Source: Nocardioides sp. Iso805N
Lineage (GTDB): Bacteria > Actinomycetota > Actinomycetes > Propionibacteriales > Nocardioidaceae
DNA length: 60,467 nucleotides
Direction of reading: 5' to 3'
Assembly (NCBI RefSeq): GCF_000364605.1
Contig: NZ_KB822589.1
Location: forward strand, 1 to 60,467
The position numbers and the translations under genes were made by a program. Below the pieces are notes generated by a model, which searched no databases, had not been told where the DNA came from, and saw nothing but the letters and a program-made list of their open reading frames with translations. This document shows positions 41,025 through 49,818 of this stretch, piece after piece (within the stretch, counting starts at the first letter, position 1; each line of letters begins with the position of its first letter).

Positions 41025-41609
41025 TCACTGCGCCGGGACGGTCGACTCCTCGACGTACCCGCCGTCGATCGGCGGCCGTGCGGTCCCACTGCCCCGACGT
41101 GCGTCCGCGTCAGCCCACAGGTCGAGCACCTCGGCCGGCCAGACCACATCGGTCGTCCGGGTCAGCTCGGCCCGGGTCCACCAGTGGTGCCCGGTCATCA
41201 GGGCCCGCTCCTCGGGCGTGTGGCCGGCGTCGGAGATCTCGAACGCCGGCACCCAGCACGCGAAGAAGACATCCTCCTGGTCGACCACCACATCGGAGTA
41301 GCCATGCACCACCCGGCGCTCCATCACCGGCCCGACCAGCTCGTCCTCGCCGACGACGACGCCCGTCTCCTCGAAGAGCTCGCGCACCGCGGCTGCCGTG
41401 TCGCTCTCTCCCGGGTCGAGCCCTCCGCCGGGCGTGATCCACCAGTGCACGTCGGACAGGCCGGGGTCAGTGTCGTGGAAGAGCAGCAGCCGGTCGCGGT
41501 CATCGATCAACAGCACCCGAGCCGTACGCCGCCGACGCCGTGGGCGCTGCTCCGGCGGCACGGGCACCAGCGTGCGGACAGAATCGGTGGCCGGCTCGTC
41601 CTGGCTCAT
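41025..41609 (-). CDS. Nudix hydrolase
   Basis: A 194-aa protein with a complete Nudix box (G62 to about G83: G-G-L-D-P-G-E followed by R-E-L-F-E-E-T-G). The Nudix box coordinates Mg2+ to hydrolyse a nucleoside diphosphate linked to another moiety; the exact substrate is unknown. ATG at 41609 overlaps the stop of the next upstream gene (ATGA), suggesting joint expression. An Arg-rich stretch (residues 20-30) precedes the catalytic domain. Confidence 0.92.
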   Translation of the reverse strand: MSQDEPATDSVRTLVPVPPEQRPRRRRRTARVLLIDDRDRLLLFHDTDPGLSDVHWWITPGGGLDPGESDTAAAVRELFEETGVVVGEDELVGPVMERRVVHGYSDVVVDQEDVFFACWVPAFEISDAGHTPEERALMTGHHWWTRAELTRTTDVVWPAEVLDLWADADARRGSGTARPPIDGGYVEESTVPAQ

Positions 41610-41914
41610 CGGAGCACCGAGACCGGGAACAGCTCGGTCCGCGCGATGACCCGGTCGCGCACGTCGGCCATGGCGAGCCGTCGCGGGTCGTCCAGGTAGC
41701 CGCCGACCGCCTCTTGGTCGGGGAAGCGGAGCAGCTGCACCTCGCGCGGTCCGGCTGCCTCGCCGGTCGAGCGCACCCGCTGGACGAGCGAACCGCCGTG
41801 CTCGGGCAGGAGTGCGAGCACCTGGTCCTCGTAGGACTCCAGGCCCGCCTCCTCGCCGGGCACCGCCCAGAGGAAGCAGCACAGCACCAGGTCGTCAGGA
41901 GCAGGGTCGGCCAT
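41606..41914 (-). CDS. DUF1330-like small dimeric alpha/beta protein
   Basis: A 102-aa protein beginning D-D-L-V-L-C-C-F-L-W-A-V and ending V-I-A-R-T-E-L-F-P-V-S. The ferredoxin-like pattern with V-Q-L-L-R-F-P-D-Q-E-A-V-G-G-Y-L matches the DUF1330/antibiotic-biosynthesis-monooxygenase-like dimeric barrel. Function unknown. Co-translated with the Nudix gene downstream. Start ATG at 41914. Confidence 0.7.
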   Translation of the reverse strand: MADPAPDDLVLCCFLWAVPGEEAGLESYEDQVLALLPEHGGSLVQRVRSTGEAAGPREVQLLRFPDQEAVGGYLDDPRRLAMADVRDRVIARTELFPVSVLR

Positions 41915-41936
41915 GCCTCGAACGTAGCAAGGTCGG

Positions 41937-42353
41937 TCAGGACCGCGTCAGCCTGAGCACCGGGATGACCCGGATGCCCGCGGTCTTCTCGGCGTACCCA
42001 CCGAAACCGGGCATCCGCGCGACCTGCCCCGCGAAGAGGCGGTCGCGCTCCGCGCCGGTGACTTCCTCGACGCTGACCTGGTAGGTCTCGGCGCCGACCT
42101 CGATCGTGGTGGTGCCCGTCTCGATCAGGTTGCGGTACCAGTCCGGGTTGGTCGGGGCGCCACCCTTCGAGGCGAAGATGTAGAGGACGGAGGCGTCGTC
42201 GCCGGGCAGGTACACCAGCGGGGTGACCCGCTCGGCGCCGCTGCGGCGGCCGGTGTGGTGCACGAGCACCATCGGCGCTCCCTCGAACGGACCGCCGACG
42301 CGGCCCTGGTTGGCACGGAACTCTTCGATGACCTGGGTGTTCCCATCGCTCAC
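41937..42353 (-). CDS. deazaflavin (F420)-dependent nitroreductase family protein
   Basis: A 138-aa protein of the Ddn/nitroreductase fold: P-M-V-L-V-H-H-T-G-R-R-S-G, T-P-L-V-Y-L, F-A-S-K-G-G-A-P-T-N-P-D-W and a C-terminal V-I-P-V-L. These are the F420-binding and core motifs of the family. It probably reduces quinones or nitro compounds with F420H2. GTG at 42353 with a weak GAGAG. It faces away from the LLM-class gene that starts 88 bases later on the other strand. Confidence 0.9.
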   Translation of the reverse strand: MSDGNTQVIEEFRANQGRVGGPFEGAPMVLVHHTGRRSGAERVTPLVYLPGDDASVLYIFASKGGAPTNPDWYRNLIETGTTTIEVGAETYQVSVEEVTGAERDRLFAGQVARMPGFGGYAEKTAGIRVIPVLRLTRS

Positions 42354-42440
42354 CTCTCGATCCTGGCACCCGGGAGGCGTGCAGGCCAGGATGAGCCGGG
42401 GCACCCGTGCGCCTGGGACGGCGGGCCTAGGGTGGCCAGC

Positions 42441-43328
42441 GTGAAGTTCTCCTTCTGGCCCGCCACCTCCCACCCACCCGCCGAGGTGCTCGCCGAGGCC
42501 CGCCAGGCCGAGGCGGAGGGCTGGTACGGCGTCTGGCTCGCCGACCACTACATGCCCAACACGCCCGACGGCGCACCGGCCGACGGACCGGTGCACGAGG
42601 CCTGGTCGCTGCTGTCGGCCCTCGCGACCGCGACCGAGCGGGTCCGGATCGGCACCCTCGTCAGCCCGACGTCGGTGCACCATCCGGCCCTGCTGGCCAA
42701 CCGCGCGGTCACCATCGACCACCTCGCCGGCGGCCGGATGGTGCTCGGCCTCGGTGCCGGCTGGCAGGTCAACGAGCATGCCGCCTACGGCTTCGAGCTG
42801 GAGGAGCCCGGACCCCGGGTCACCCGCTTCGAGGAGTCGATCCAGATCGTCCGCAGCCTGCTGGTCGAGGAGCGGACCACCTTCCGCGGCAAGGTCTATG
42901 ACGTCGTCGATGCGCCGTGCGACCCCAAGCCGGTGCAGCAGCGGCTGCCGATCGTGGTCGGGTCGGGCAGCCCGCGGATGCTGCGGATCACCGCCCGCTA
43001 CGCGGACGAGTGGAACACGTGGGGCACGCCCGAGACGGCCGCCGCTTCGCGGGAGAAGCTGCTCGCCGCCTGCGAGCAGGTCGGCCGCGACCCCGGCACG
43101 GTGCACTGCAGCATCAACAGCATCGTCCGGCTCGACGAGGAGGCGGTGCCCGGGCGGCCGAGCATCGGCGGATCGGCCGCGCAGCTCGCCGACCAGATCG
43201 GCCGGTACGCCGAGGCAGGCTACGACGAGTTCATCGTCAACGGCGCCAGCCTGACCGGTGCCGCCGCCGAGCGCAGCGACATGCTCGCGCGACTGGGCAC
43301 CGAGGTGCTCGGCCAGCTCAGCGAGTGA
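42441..43328 (+). CDS. LLM-class F420-dependent oxidoreductase
   Basis: About 295 aa of the luciferase-like monooxygenase barrel. K-F-S-F-W-P begins the first strand; T-E-R-V-R-I-G-T-L-V, G-R-M-V-L-G-L-G-A-G-W and W-N-T-W-G are typical of the F420-dependent subgroup. Start GTG 42441 (42432 also possible). It would use F420 for hydride transfer to an unknown substrate. Its 3' end overlaps the opposite-strand flavin monooxygenase by 11 bases. Confidence 0.92.
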   Translation: MKFSFWPATSHPPAEVLAEARQAEAEGWYGVWLADHYMPNTPDGAPADGPVHEAWSLLSALATATERVRIGTLVSPTSVHHPALLANRAVTIDHLAGGRMVLGLGAGWQVNEHAAYGFELEEPGPRVTRFEESIQIVRSLLVEERTTFRGKVYDVVDAPCDPKPVQQRLPIVVGSGSPRMLRITARYADEWNTWGTPETAAASREKLLAACEQVGRDPGTVHCSINSIVRLDEEAVPGRPSIGGSAAQLADQIGRYAEAGYDEFIVNGASLTGAAAERSDMLARLGTEVLGQLSE

Positions 43329-44586
43329 GCGGCAGCTCCAGGTTCTCCCGCAGCGTGTCGCCGCGGTAGTCGTCACCGACGACGCCGCGTCGGCGCAGCT
43401 CGGGCAGCAGTCCGTTGGCGACGAAGTCGTGGCTGGTGTCGTCGGCGAGGTCGCCGACGCTGACCACGTCGAGGACACCGAGGCGATAGCGCTCCTCGAT
43501 CGCGTCCGCGACCTGCTCCGGCGTACCCGTGACCGCCCAGTGGCCGGTGTCCTGTGCGTCCACGATCAGCTCGCGCAGCGTCCGGCCGGATCGTGCCCAG
43601 GCGGCGAAGATCTCCACCCGGCCGCGGCGCCGCCCGATCGAGTCCAGCGAGGGCAGCAGCGAGGCGGGGATGGTCTCGTCGAGCTTGACCTCGGAGAGGT
43701 CGATGTCGCCGAGCATCTGCTCCAGGCGCGCCCGCCCGGTCTCGAGGTCGATCGACTCGATCCGCTCGCGCTTGAGCCGCAGCGCCTCCTCCTCGGTGGC
43801 GCCGTACGTCGCGTGCAACGAGCTGAAGATCAGCGGCCGGTCCGGGCGGCCGAAGGAGGCCGCCAGGGACCGGATGCGGTCGGTGAACTCCTGGGCGATC
43901 TCGATGGTCGGCAGCGAGGTGAAGACCACCTCGGCGAAGCGCGCGCCGAGGCGTACGCCGCCCTCGGACTGCCCGGCCTGGAAGATGACCGGCCGGCCCT
44001 GCGGCAGCGGCGGGATGTTGAGCGGCCCGGCGACGTCGAAGAACCGGCCGTGGTGGTCGATCGGGCGTACCAGGGAGGCATCCAGGATCGCGCCGCCGTC
44101 GCCGGCGCGGAGCGCTCCCGGCTGCCAGCTGTCCCACAGCGCGGTGGTGACCTCGAGGACCTCCTCGGCGCGGGCGTAGCGGTCCTCGGGCGAGGGGATC
44201 TCGGCATAGCCGTAGTTCTCCTCGCCGAATGCCGAGGTTACCACGTTCCACGCCGCGCGACCGTTGCTGACGTGGTCGAGCGTGCCGAACTGCCGGGCCA
44301 GCGAGAACGGGTCGTTGAACGTCGAGGAGACCGTCGCGATCAGGCCGGTGTGGCTGGTCAGCTGGCTCAGCGCCGCCAGGAAGATCAGCGGCTCCTGGGC
44401 GCCGATCGCGCCCTGGTTGCCGAACTGCAGCAGGTCGGCGAGGAAGAGCGCATCGATCCTGGCGGCCTCGGCCCGCGGCGCGATCACGGCGGCATCGGCC
44501 ATCGTCGAGCGGTTCGGGTCGAGGGCCAGGTCGTAGATGCCCCAGTGCTGGCCGCCGGAGCCGGCCACGGTCTTGAGAGTGCGCAT
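43318..44586 (-). CDS. FMN-dependent monooxygenase, NtaA/DmoA-like
   Basis: A 422-aa LLM-family protein of the NtaA/SnaA/DmoA type. Characteristic segments include F-L-A-D-L-L-Q-F, T-V-S-S-T-F-N-D-P-F-S-L-A-R-Q-F, A-W-N-V-V-T-S-A and V-I-F-Q-A-G-Q-S-E-G-G. Such enzymes use FMNH2 and oxygen to cleave sulfur or nitrogen compounds; a separate flavin reductase is needed and is not next door. ATG at 44586. The upstream region shared with the HAD gene contains TAATAC (44610-44615), a possible -10 element. Confidence 0.92.
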   Translation of the reverse strand: MRTLKTVAGSGGQHWGIYDLALDPNRSTMADAAVIAPRAEAARIDALFLADLLQFGNQGAIGAQEPLIFLAALSQLTSHTGLIATVSSTFNDPFSLARQFGTLDHVSNGRAAWNVVTSAFGEENYGYAEIPSPEDRYARAEEVLEVTTALWDSWQPGALRAGDGGAILDASLVRPIDHHGRFFDVAGPLNIPPLPQGRPVIFQAGQSEGGVRLGARFAEVVFTSLPTIEIAQEFTDRIRSLAASFGRPDRPLIFSSLHATYGATEEEALRLKRERIESIDLETGRARLEQMLGDIDLSEVKLDETIPASLLPSLDSIGRRRGRVEIFAAWARSGRTLRELIVDAQDTGHWAVTGTPEQVADAIEERYRLGVLDVVSVGDLADDTSHDFVANGLLPELRRRGVVGDDYRGDTLRENLELPLTR

Positions 44587-44663
44587 AAACAACAGTAAAC
44601 CACTCAAGCTAATACCTTTTGAGGCGTCGTGATCCGTCTCCCCGACTCGTCTATGGTCGAACC

Positions 44664-45317
44664 ATGAGCCCCCGACTCACCACCGCCGTACGCGCCTCGC
44701 TGCTCGGGCTCGCGCTCGGGTCGACGCTGCTCGTCCCCTCCGCCTCACTCGCCCAGGTGCCCGCGCAGGTGACCGCTCCGGTGGCGGCTCCGGTTGCATC
44801 GAGCGCGGCCGCCGGAAGCGGGTGCGGGGTTCACGCCCGGCGTGCTGGCCTCCCGCCCAGGTCGGTCTGGCTGGCCAAGGTGCGCAAGAAGTTGGCCGGC
44901 GCCAACGCCTACCTCGACGCGCACGCGGCCGATGCCGCCCGGCCCGCCCTGGTGCTCGACATCGACAACACCTCGTTGCAGACGCACTACCGCTGGCCGA
45001 AGCCGGTCCGGCCGACCTTGAGGGTGGCCAAGCATGCCGTCCAGCTCGGCTACACCGTCTTCTTCGTCACCGGCCGGACCCAGAGCAGCGCCGACAGCGT
45101 CCGTCCGCAGCTGAGCGCCGCCGGTTATCGGTACGCCGATGTCTACGGCCGGCCGAAGGGCCAGGGTCTCGCGGTGAGCAAGCAGGCCAACCGAGCCAAG
45201 ATCGTGGCGCGCGGCTACACCGTCGTGATGGACATCGGGAACCGCAAGACCGATCTCTGGGGCGACAACGTCGGGCACGGGATCAAGCTGCCGAGCTTCC
45301 ACGGTCTGCTCTCCTGA
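44664..45317 (+). CDS. secreted HAD-family acid phosphatase
   Basis: A 217-aa exported enzyme. Signal peptide about residues 1-30 (L-A-Q). Motif I is D99-I-D101-N-T-S, motif II V-T-G-R-T-Q, and a late acidic motif M-D-I-G-N-R-K-T-D-L-W-G, matching the class B-like HAD acid phosphatases. It should release phosphate from organic phosphates outside the membrane. It is the intact counterpart of the degenerate lipoprotein at 22930. ATG at 44664, weak ribosome site. Confidence 0.9.
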   Translation: MSPRLTTAVRASLLGLALGSTLLVPSASLAQVPAQVTAPVAAPVASSAAAGSGCGVHARRAGLPPRSVWLAKVRKKLAGANAYLDAHAADAARPALVLDIDNTSLQTHYRWPKPVRPTLRVAKHAVQLGYTVFFVTGRTQSSADSVRPQLSAAGYRYADVYGRPKGQGLAVSKQANRAKIVARGYTVVMDIGNRKTDLWGDNVGHGIKLPSFHGLLS

Positions 45318-45321
45318 GGCG

Positions 45322-45612
45322 ATGGCCTGGGTCTTCGAGGGCGAGGTCGTCGAGTGGCGCGGTCCGGCGCCGTACCTCTTCGTCGTGATGCCCGTGGCTG
45401 ACAGCGAGGATCTCAAGGAGGCTTCCCGTGCGCTGGCGTACTGGGGCCAGGTGCCGGTGACGGCGCGGATCGGCGCGACGGAGTTCGCCACGGCGCTGTT
45501 CCCCAAGGGCGGTCGCTACCTGGTGCCGCTCAAGGCCGCCGTTCGGCTCACCGAGCGGCTCGCCGAGGGCGACGTGGTGGTGGTCAGGCTCGAGGTGCGA
45601 GCAGGGCGCTGA
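45322..45612 (+). CDS. DUF1905 domain protein
   Basis: A 96-aa single-domain protein: F-E-G-E-V-V-E-W-R-G-P-A-P-Y-L-F-V at the start and G-G-R-Y-L-V-P-L-K-A-A-V-R in the middle, with a terminal V-V-V-V-R-L-E-V. This is the DUF1905 beta-barrel; its function is not known. It follows the phosphatase by four bases and overlaps the opposite TetR gene by 29. Confidence 0.85.
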   Translation: MAWVFEGEVVEWRGPAPYLFVVMPVADSEDLKEASRALAYWGQVPVTARIGATEFATALFPKGGRYLVPLKAAVRLTERLAEGDVVVVRLEVRAGR

Positions 45613-46171
45613 GCGCCTGGCTCGCCGGCTCGGTCAGCGCGAGCGGGTCGCGGCCCTCCTCCAGCGCGGTGGCGATCAGCTCACGCAGGCCGCCGAAGAC
45701 GATGATGCCGAGCTCGCGCGTCGGCGGCTCGACCCCGGCTCGCTTCAGGTCGGGGGTGTCCGCCAAGGTGCGCAGCAGCTCGACGAAGGTGGCCATCCCC
45801 TCGCGGACCAGGGTGCGGCCCTCGTCGCCGAGGGTGGGCACCGCGCGGAACCAGTTGAGGAACAGGTGCGGCTCGGCGTGCACCAGCTCGAGGAGCGCGC
45901 CGACACCCTGCCGGACCTGGGTCTCCCACGGCGCGGTCGGGTCGACGGCGGCGGCGATGCAGCGCCGGAGCTCCAGGTTGGACAGCGTCAGCAGCGCCAC
46001 GAAGCAGTCGTGCTTGTCCGCGAAGTGCTCGTAGAAGGTGCGCTTCGACGTACGCGCCTGGCGGACGATGTCGGCGACCGTGACCTCGGCGTAGGACCGC
46101 TCGCGCAGCGCGTCCGAGAGCCCGGCGAGCAGGCGGGAGCGATTGTCGAGGGCGGTGAACGTCACGGGCAC
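45584..46171 (-). CDS. TetR/AcrR-family regulator of the P450 gene
   Basis: A 195-aa regulator. The HTH reads V-T-V-A-D-I-V-R-Q-A-R-T-S-K-R-T-F-Y-E-H-F, with A-D-K-H-D-C-F following. GTG at 46171. It is divergent from the cytochrome P450 gene at 46289, and two tandem palindromes lie between them, so it probably represses the P450 until its substrate or product appears. Confidence 0.9.
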   Translation of the reverse strand: MPVTFTALDNRSRLLAGLSDALRERSYAEVTVADIVRQARTSKRTFYEHFADKHDCFVALLTLSNLELRRCIAAAVDPTAPWETQVRQGVGALLELVHAEPHLFLNWFRAVPTLGDEGRTLVREGMATFVELLRTLADTPDLKRAGVEPPTRELGIIVFGGLRELIATALEEGRDPLALTEPASQALSALLAPRA

Positions 46172-46228
46172 ACCCTAGGCGAGCGGGACCCCCACGCCGA
46201 GCGACCCTGGTCAGATCCTCCATCGAGC

Positions 46229-46267
46229 GGTACGTTTGAGTACCAACGACTGGTACGACGGCGTACC
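46229..46267. promoter_or_regulatory. two tandem GGTAC-N6-GTACC operators
   Basis: GGTAC-GTTTGA-GTACC (46229-46244) and GGTAC-GACGGC-GTACC (46252-46267), 23 bases apart, lie between the TetR and P450 starts, the second ending 21 bases before the P450 GTG. The repeated dyad is the natural binding site for the adjacent TetR protein. Confidence 0.82.
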
Positions 46268-46288
46268 AAACGGCGTGAGGAGTGCCCC

Positions 46289-47635
46289 GTGACGCTGCTG
46301 GACCCCGTGATCAGGCCGCTCGTGGACCAGGTCAAGACGCCCGTGCGCTGGGGGGTGAGCCATGCGCTGCCGCGCGCGTTCTTCCGCGCCGCTGCCCGCC
46401 GTGGTGACATCCAGGGCAGGCTGATCGCGGCCGCGCCGGGCAGGCACACCTTCGACCTGCTCGACCTCTTCGAGGAGGCGCGCGCCAAGGGGTCGGTGGT
46501 CAGCACCCGACTGACCCACATGGCGGTCGACCATGCGGCCGTGCGCGAGGTGCTGAGCAGCAACGACTTCCGCACCGGTGTGCCGTCACGTGCCGGCAGC
46601 CGGATGCAGCAGTTGGCCGCGTGGTCGGCGACGGACGTGATCAGCCCGGTGGAGCCGCCCTCGCTGCTGGTCACCGAGCCGCCCGACCACACCCGCTACC
46701 GCAAGCTGGTCACCCGCGTCTTCTCGGTGCGCGCCGTGCAGCGGTTGCAGGAGCGCACCGCCGAGGTCGCCGCCGGGCTTCTCGACGACCTGGACAAGCG
46801 GGTCAGCGAGTCGGGCGGAGCGCCGGTCGACCTGATCGAGGCGTACTGCAGCCTGCTGCCGGTGACGGTGATCGCCGAGATCCTCGGCGTACCGATGGCG
46901 GACCGTGCCAAGGTGCTCGAGTTCGGCACCGCCGCCGCGCCGAGCCTGGACATGGGTCTGGGTTGGCGCAGGTTCCGTGAGGTGGAGAGCGGGCTGCGCG
47001 AGTTCGACACCTGGCTGACCCAGCACCTCGAGTCACTGCGCCGCGAGCCGGGGGACAACCTGCTCAGCGAGCTGGTCGCCGCCCAGGACGACGGTGTCGG
47101 GCTGACGCCGCACGAGCTCAAGGCGACCGCCGGACTCGTGCTCGCGGCCGGCTTTGAGACCACTGTCAACCTGCTCGGCAACGGGATCGCGCTGCTGCAC
47201 GACCACCCCGACCAGCTGGCACTGCTGCGGGAGGACGCGTCGCTGTGGGGCAACGCCGTCGACGAGGTGCTGCGCTTCGACCCGCCGGTGCTGCTCACCG
47301 GCCGGATCGCAGAGCGCGACACCGAGGTGGCGGGGAAGCGGTTCAACCAGGACAGTGTCGTCGTCACCGTCCTGGCCGCCGCCAACCGCGACCCCGAGGT
47401 CTTCACCGACCCGAACACCTTCGACGTCACGCGGGAGAACGCGAAGGACCACGTCTCCTTCTCGGCCGGCCGGCACTACTGCCTGGGTGCAGCGCTGGCC
47501 CGGATGGAGGGCGACGTCGGCCTGCGGATGTTCTTCGAGCGCTATCCCGACGTCCGGCTGCTGCCGGGCGCGAACCGACGCCCCACCCGCATTCTGCGCG
47601 GGTACGAGCGCCTGCCTGCGAGCCTGCGCGGCTGA
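46289..47635 (+). CDS. cytochrome P450
   Basis: A 448-aa bacterial P450. I-helix oxygen-binding A-G-F-E-T-T, K-helix E-V-L-R (E-x-x-R) and the heme loop F-S-A-G-R-H-Y-C-L-G with the axial Cys at residue 398. GTG at 46289 follows GAGGAG; a longer frame upstream runs through the operators. It oxidises an unknown, probably lipophilic substrate using a ferredoxin/reductase encoded elsewhere. No ferredoxin gene is adjacent. Confidence 0.95.
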   Translation: MTLLDPVIRPLVDQVKTPVRWGVSHALPRAFFRAAARRGDIQGRLIAAAPGRHTFDLLDLFEEARAKGSVVSTRLTHMAVDHAAVREVLSSNDFRTGVPSRAGSRMQQLAAWSATDVISPVEPPSLLVTEPPDHTRYRKLVTRVFSVRAVQRLQERTAEVAAGLLDDLDKRVSESGGAPVDLIEAYCSLLPVTVIAEILGVPMADRAKVLEFGTAAAPSLDMGLGWRRFREVESGLREFDTWLTQHLESLRREPGDNLLSELVAAQDDGVGLTPHELKATAGLVLAAGFETTVNLLGNGIALLHDHPDQLALLREDASLWGNAVDEVLRFDPPVLLTGRIAERDTEVAGKRFNQDSVVVTVLAAANRDPEVFTDPNTFDVTRENAKDHVSFSAGRHYCLGAALARMEGDVGLRMFFERYPDVRLLPGANRRPTRILRGYERLPASLRG

Positions 47636-47654
47636 GGCCGCCGGGGCTGCGGCC

Positions 47655-48062
47655 TTACTGAGCGCCGCTGATGTTCACCATCCACGGGATGCCGAACCGG
47701 TCGACGAACATCCCGAACTCGTCGCCCCACGCCTGCACCTGCAGCGGCATCCGCACCTGACCGTCCACGGAGAGGTGGCGGAAGTAGCCACGCAGCTCGT
47801 CCACGTCCTCGCCCGAGATCGAGACGGTGATCTGGCTGCCGGAGTCGAAGTCCATCCCGGGCGGGGTGTCGGCAGCGAAGATCGTGTAGCCGGCCGTGGT
47901 CACCAGCGAGGCGTGCATGACCAGGTCGGCGCCGCCCTCGGCCTGGCCGAAGTCACCGAAGGTGACGACGTTGAGCTCGCCGCCCAGCACGGACTGGTAG
48001 AACTCCATCGCCTGGCGGGCTTCGGAGCGGAAGGACAGGTACGGAGTGAGCTTGGATCCCAT
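47655..48062 (-). CDS. VOC/PhnB-like glyoxalase-fold protein
   Basis: A 135-aa single-fold protein: T-P-Y-L-S-F-R-S-E-A-R-Q-A-M-E-F-Y-Q-S-V-L-G-G-E and G-D-E-F-G-M-F-V-D-R-F-G-I-P-W-M are the PhnB/VOC signature. This family includes metal-binding isomerases and many of unknown function; metal ligands are not certain here. ATG at 48062. It lies between the convergent P450 and the acyl-CoA ligase gene. Confidence 0.9.
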   Translation of the reverse strand: MGSKLTPYLSFRSEARQAMEFYQSVLGGELNVVTFGDFGQAEGGADLVMHASLVTTAGYTIFAADTPPGMDFDSGSQITVSISGEDVDELRGYFRHLSVDGQVRMPLQVQAWGDEFGMFVDRFGIPWMVNISGAQ

Positions 48063-48082
48063 GGCTTCGAACCTAGTCCGCT

Positions 48083-49711
48083 TTACGCGCCAGACGTAGG
48101 CAGGACGTGGTCGGCGTACTGCTCCCGGAGGGTCTTCTTGGAGAACTTGCCGACACTGGTCTTGGGCACCTCGTCGATGAAGATCACGTCGTCGGGCACC
48201 TGCCACTTGCCGACCTTGTCGCCCAGCCACGCCAGCAGCTCGTCGCGGTCGAGCGTCTCGCCGTCGCGGATGACCACGCACGCCAGCGGCCGCTCGCCCC
48301 ACTTCGGGTGCGGCATCGCGATCACCGCGGCCTCGGCGACCTTCGGGTGGCCCATGATCTGGTTCTCCAGGTCGACCGAGCTGATCCACTCGCCGCCGGA
48401 CTTCACCAGGTCCTTGGTGCGGTCCACGATCTTGAGGTAGCCCAGCGGGGTGATCGCGGCGACGTCGCCGGTGCGCAGCCAGCCGTCGGGGCTGAAGGAG
48501 TCGCCAGGCTCGTCGGTCTTGTAGTACTGGCGAGCGATCCACGGCCCACTGACCTCGAGGTCACCGCTGGTCTCGCCGTCCCACGGCAGCTCCTCGCGGC
48601 TGACCGCGTCGACGATCCGGGCCGACACGCCCGGCGCGATCAGGCCGGCGGTGGCCAGCGTCTCGATCTCCTCCTCGCGGCTGGTGATCTCGCTGCGCAG
48701 CCTGGCGACGCTGCCCAGCGGCGACATCTCGGTCATGCCCCACGCCTGCGTGATCGGCACGCCGATCGCCTCGCGCCACGCCTCCGACAACGCGACAGGT
48801 ACGGCGGAGCCGCCGCAGATGACGGCTCGGAGCGCGGACAGGTCCCGCCCCTTCAACAGCGGAGCGACACCCATCCAGATGGTCGGCACGCCGGCGGCGA
48901 CACTGACCTTCTCCGACTCCATCAGGTCGACCAGACCGGCCGGAGAGAGGTCCGGGCCGGGCATGATCAAGGTGGCGCCGCCCATCACCGTGGAGTGGGC
49001 GTAGCCCCAGCCGTTGGCGTGGAAGAGCGGCACGACCGGCAGCACCCGGTCGCCGTCGTGCATCCCGAAGACGCTGCTGGACAGTGAGCCCAGCGCGTGC
49101 AGCCAGTTGGACCGGTGGGTGTAGACGACGCCCTTGGGGTTGCCGGTGGTGCCGGAGGTGTAGCAGATCCCGGCGGCGGTGTGCTCGTCGGTGATCCGGC
49201 CGGTCAGGTCCGCCAGGTCGGCGCCGTCGACCAGCTCGCTGTAGGACACCACGCGCGGGTCGTCGGGCAGCGGCGTCGGCGCACCGTCGTCCATCACCAC
49301 GACATGCTTGAGGGTGGTCATCTTCGGCAGCAGCGGCGCGAGCAGGCCGAGCAGTGAGCGGTCCACGAAGACGGCCTCGTCCTCGGCGTGCTCGAAGGTG
49401 TAGATCAGCTGCTCCGGGAAGTAGCGGATGTTGCCGGTGTGCAGCACCCGCCCCGTGCAGGGCACGGAGTAGTAGAGCGCCAGGTGCCGGAACGTGTTCC
49501 AGGCGAAGCTCGCCACCCGGCCGTCGGGCGAGATCCCCAGGGCGTCGAGCGCGCCGGCCTGGCGCCGTACCTCCGCTCCCAGGTCGGCGAAGGTCGCCCG
49601 CTCCTTGCCGACGGCGGTCTTGGTGACGATCTCCCGGTCGGCGTAGACACGCTCGCCGCGCTCGAGGATCGAGGTGATGGTCAGCGGCCCGTCCTGCATC
49701 AGTCCCAGCAT
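48083..49711 (-). CDS. AMP-dependent acyl-CoA ligase (fatty-acid/long-chain type)
   Basis: A 542-aa adenylate-forming enzyme. AMP-binding motif Y-T-S-G-T-T-G-N-P-K-G, A5-like G-W-L-R-T-G-D-V-A, and the C-terminal catalytic Lys in K-T-S-V-G-K-F-S-K-K. It activates a carboxylic acid to acyl-CoA. I chose ATG at 49711 rather than the longer start at 49765 because homology begins at M-L-G-L-M-Q-D-G-P-L. It resembles fadD-type ligases of medium-chain acids. Confidence 0.93.
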   Translation of the reverse strand: MLGLMQDGPLTITSILERGERVYADREIVTKTAVGKERATFADLGAEVRRQAGALDALGISPDGRVASFAWNTFRHLALYYSVPCTGRVLHTGNIRYFPEQLIYTFEHAEDEAVFVDRSLLGLLAPLLPKMTTLKHVVVMDDGAPTPLPDDPRVVSYSELVDGADLADLTGRITDEHTAAGICYTSGTTGNPKGVVYTHRSNWLHALGSLSSSVFGMHDGDRVLPVVPLFHANGWGYAHSTVMGGATLIMPGPDLSPAGLVDLMESEKVSVAAGVPTIWMGVAPLLKGRDLSALRAVICGGSAVPVALSEAWREAIGVPITQAWGMTEMSPLGSVARLRSEITSREEEIETLATAGLIAPGVSARIVDAVSREELPWDGETSGDLEVSGPWIARQYYKTDEPGDSFSPDGWLRTGDVAAITPLGYLKIVDRTKDLVKSGGEWISSVDLENQIMGHPKVAEAAVIAMPHPKWGERPLACVVIRDGETLDRDELLAWLGDKVGKWQVPDDVIFIDEVPKTSVGKFSKKTLREQYADHVLPTSGA

Positions 49712-49818
49712 GGGCACATGGTGGCGCGCTGTGGTCCGGGTCACAAGGACAACACGAATGTTCACGGCGACTCGTTAGGGGCCCGGCCGCGGTCGGCGCG
49801 ATCCTGGGATCGGCGATC

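Noticed and set aside
44603..44623. CTCAA/TTGAG dyad between the FMN monooxygenase and HAD genes as an operator
   Set aside because: Only five-base arms with an 11-base spacer; too weak against chance.
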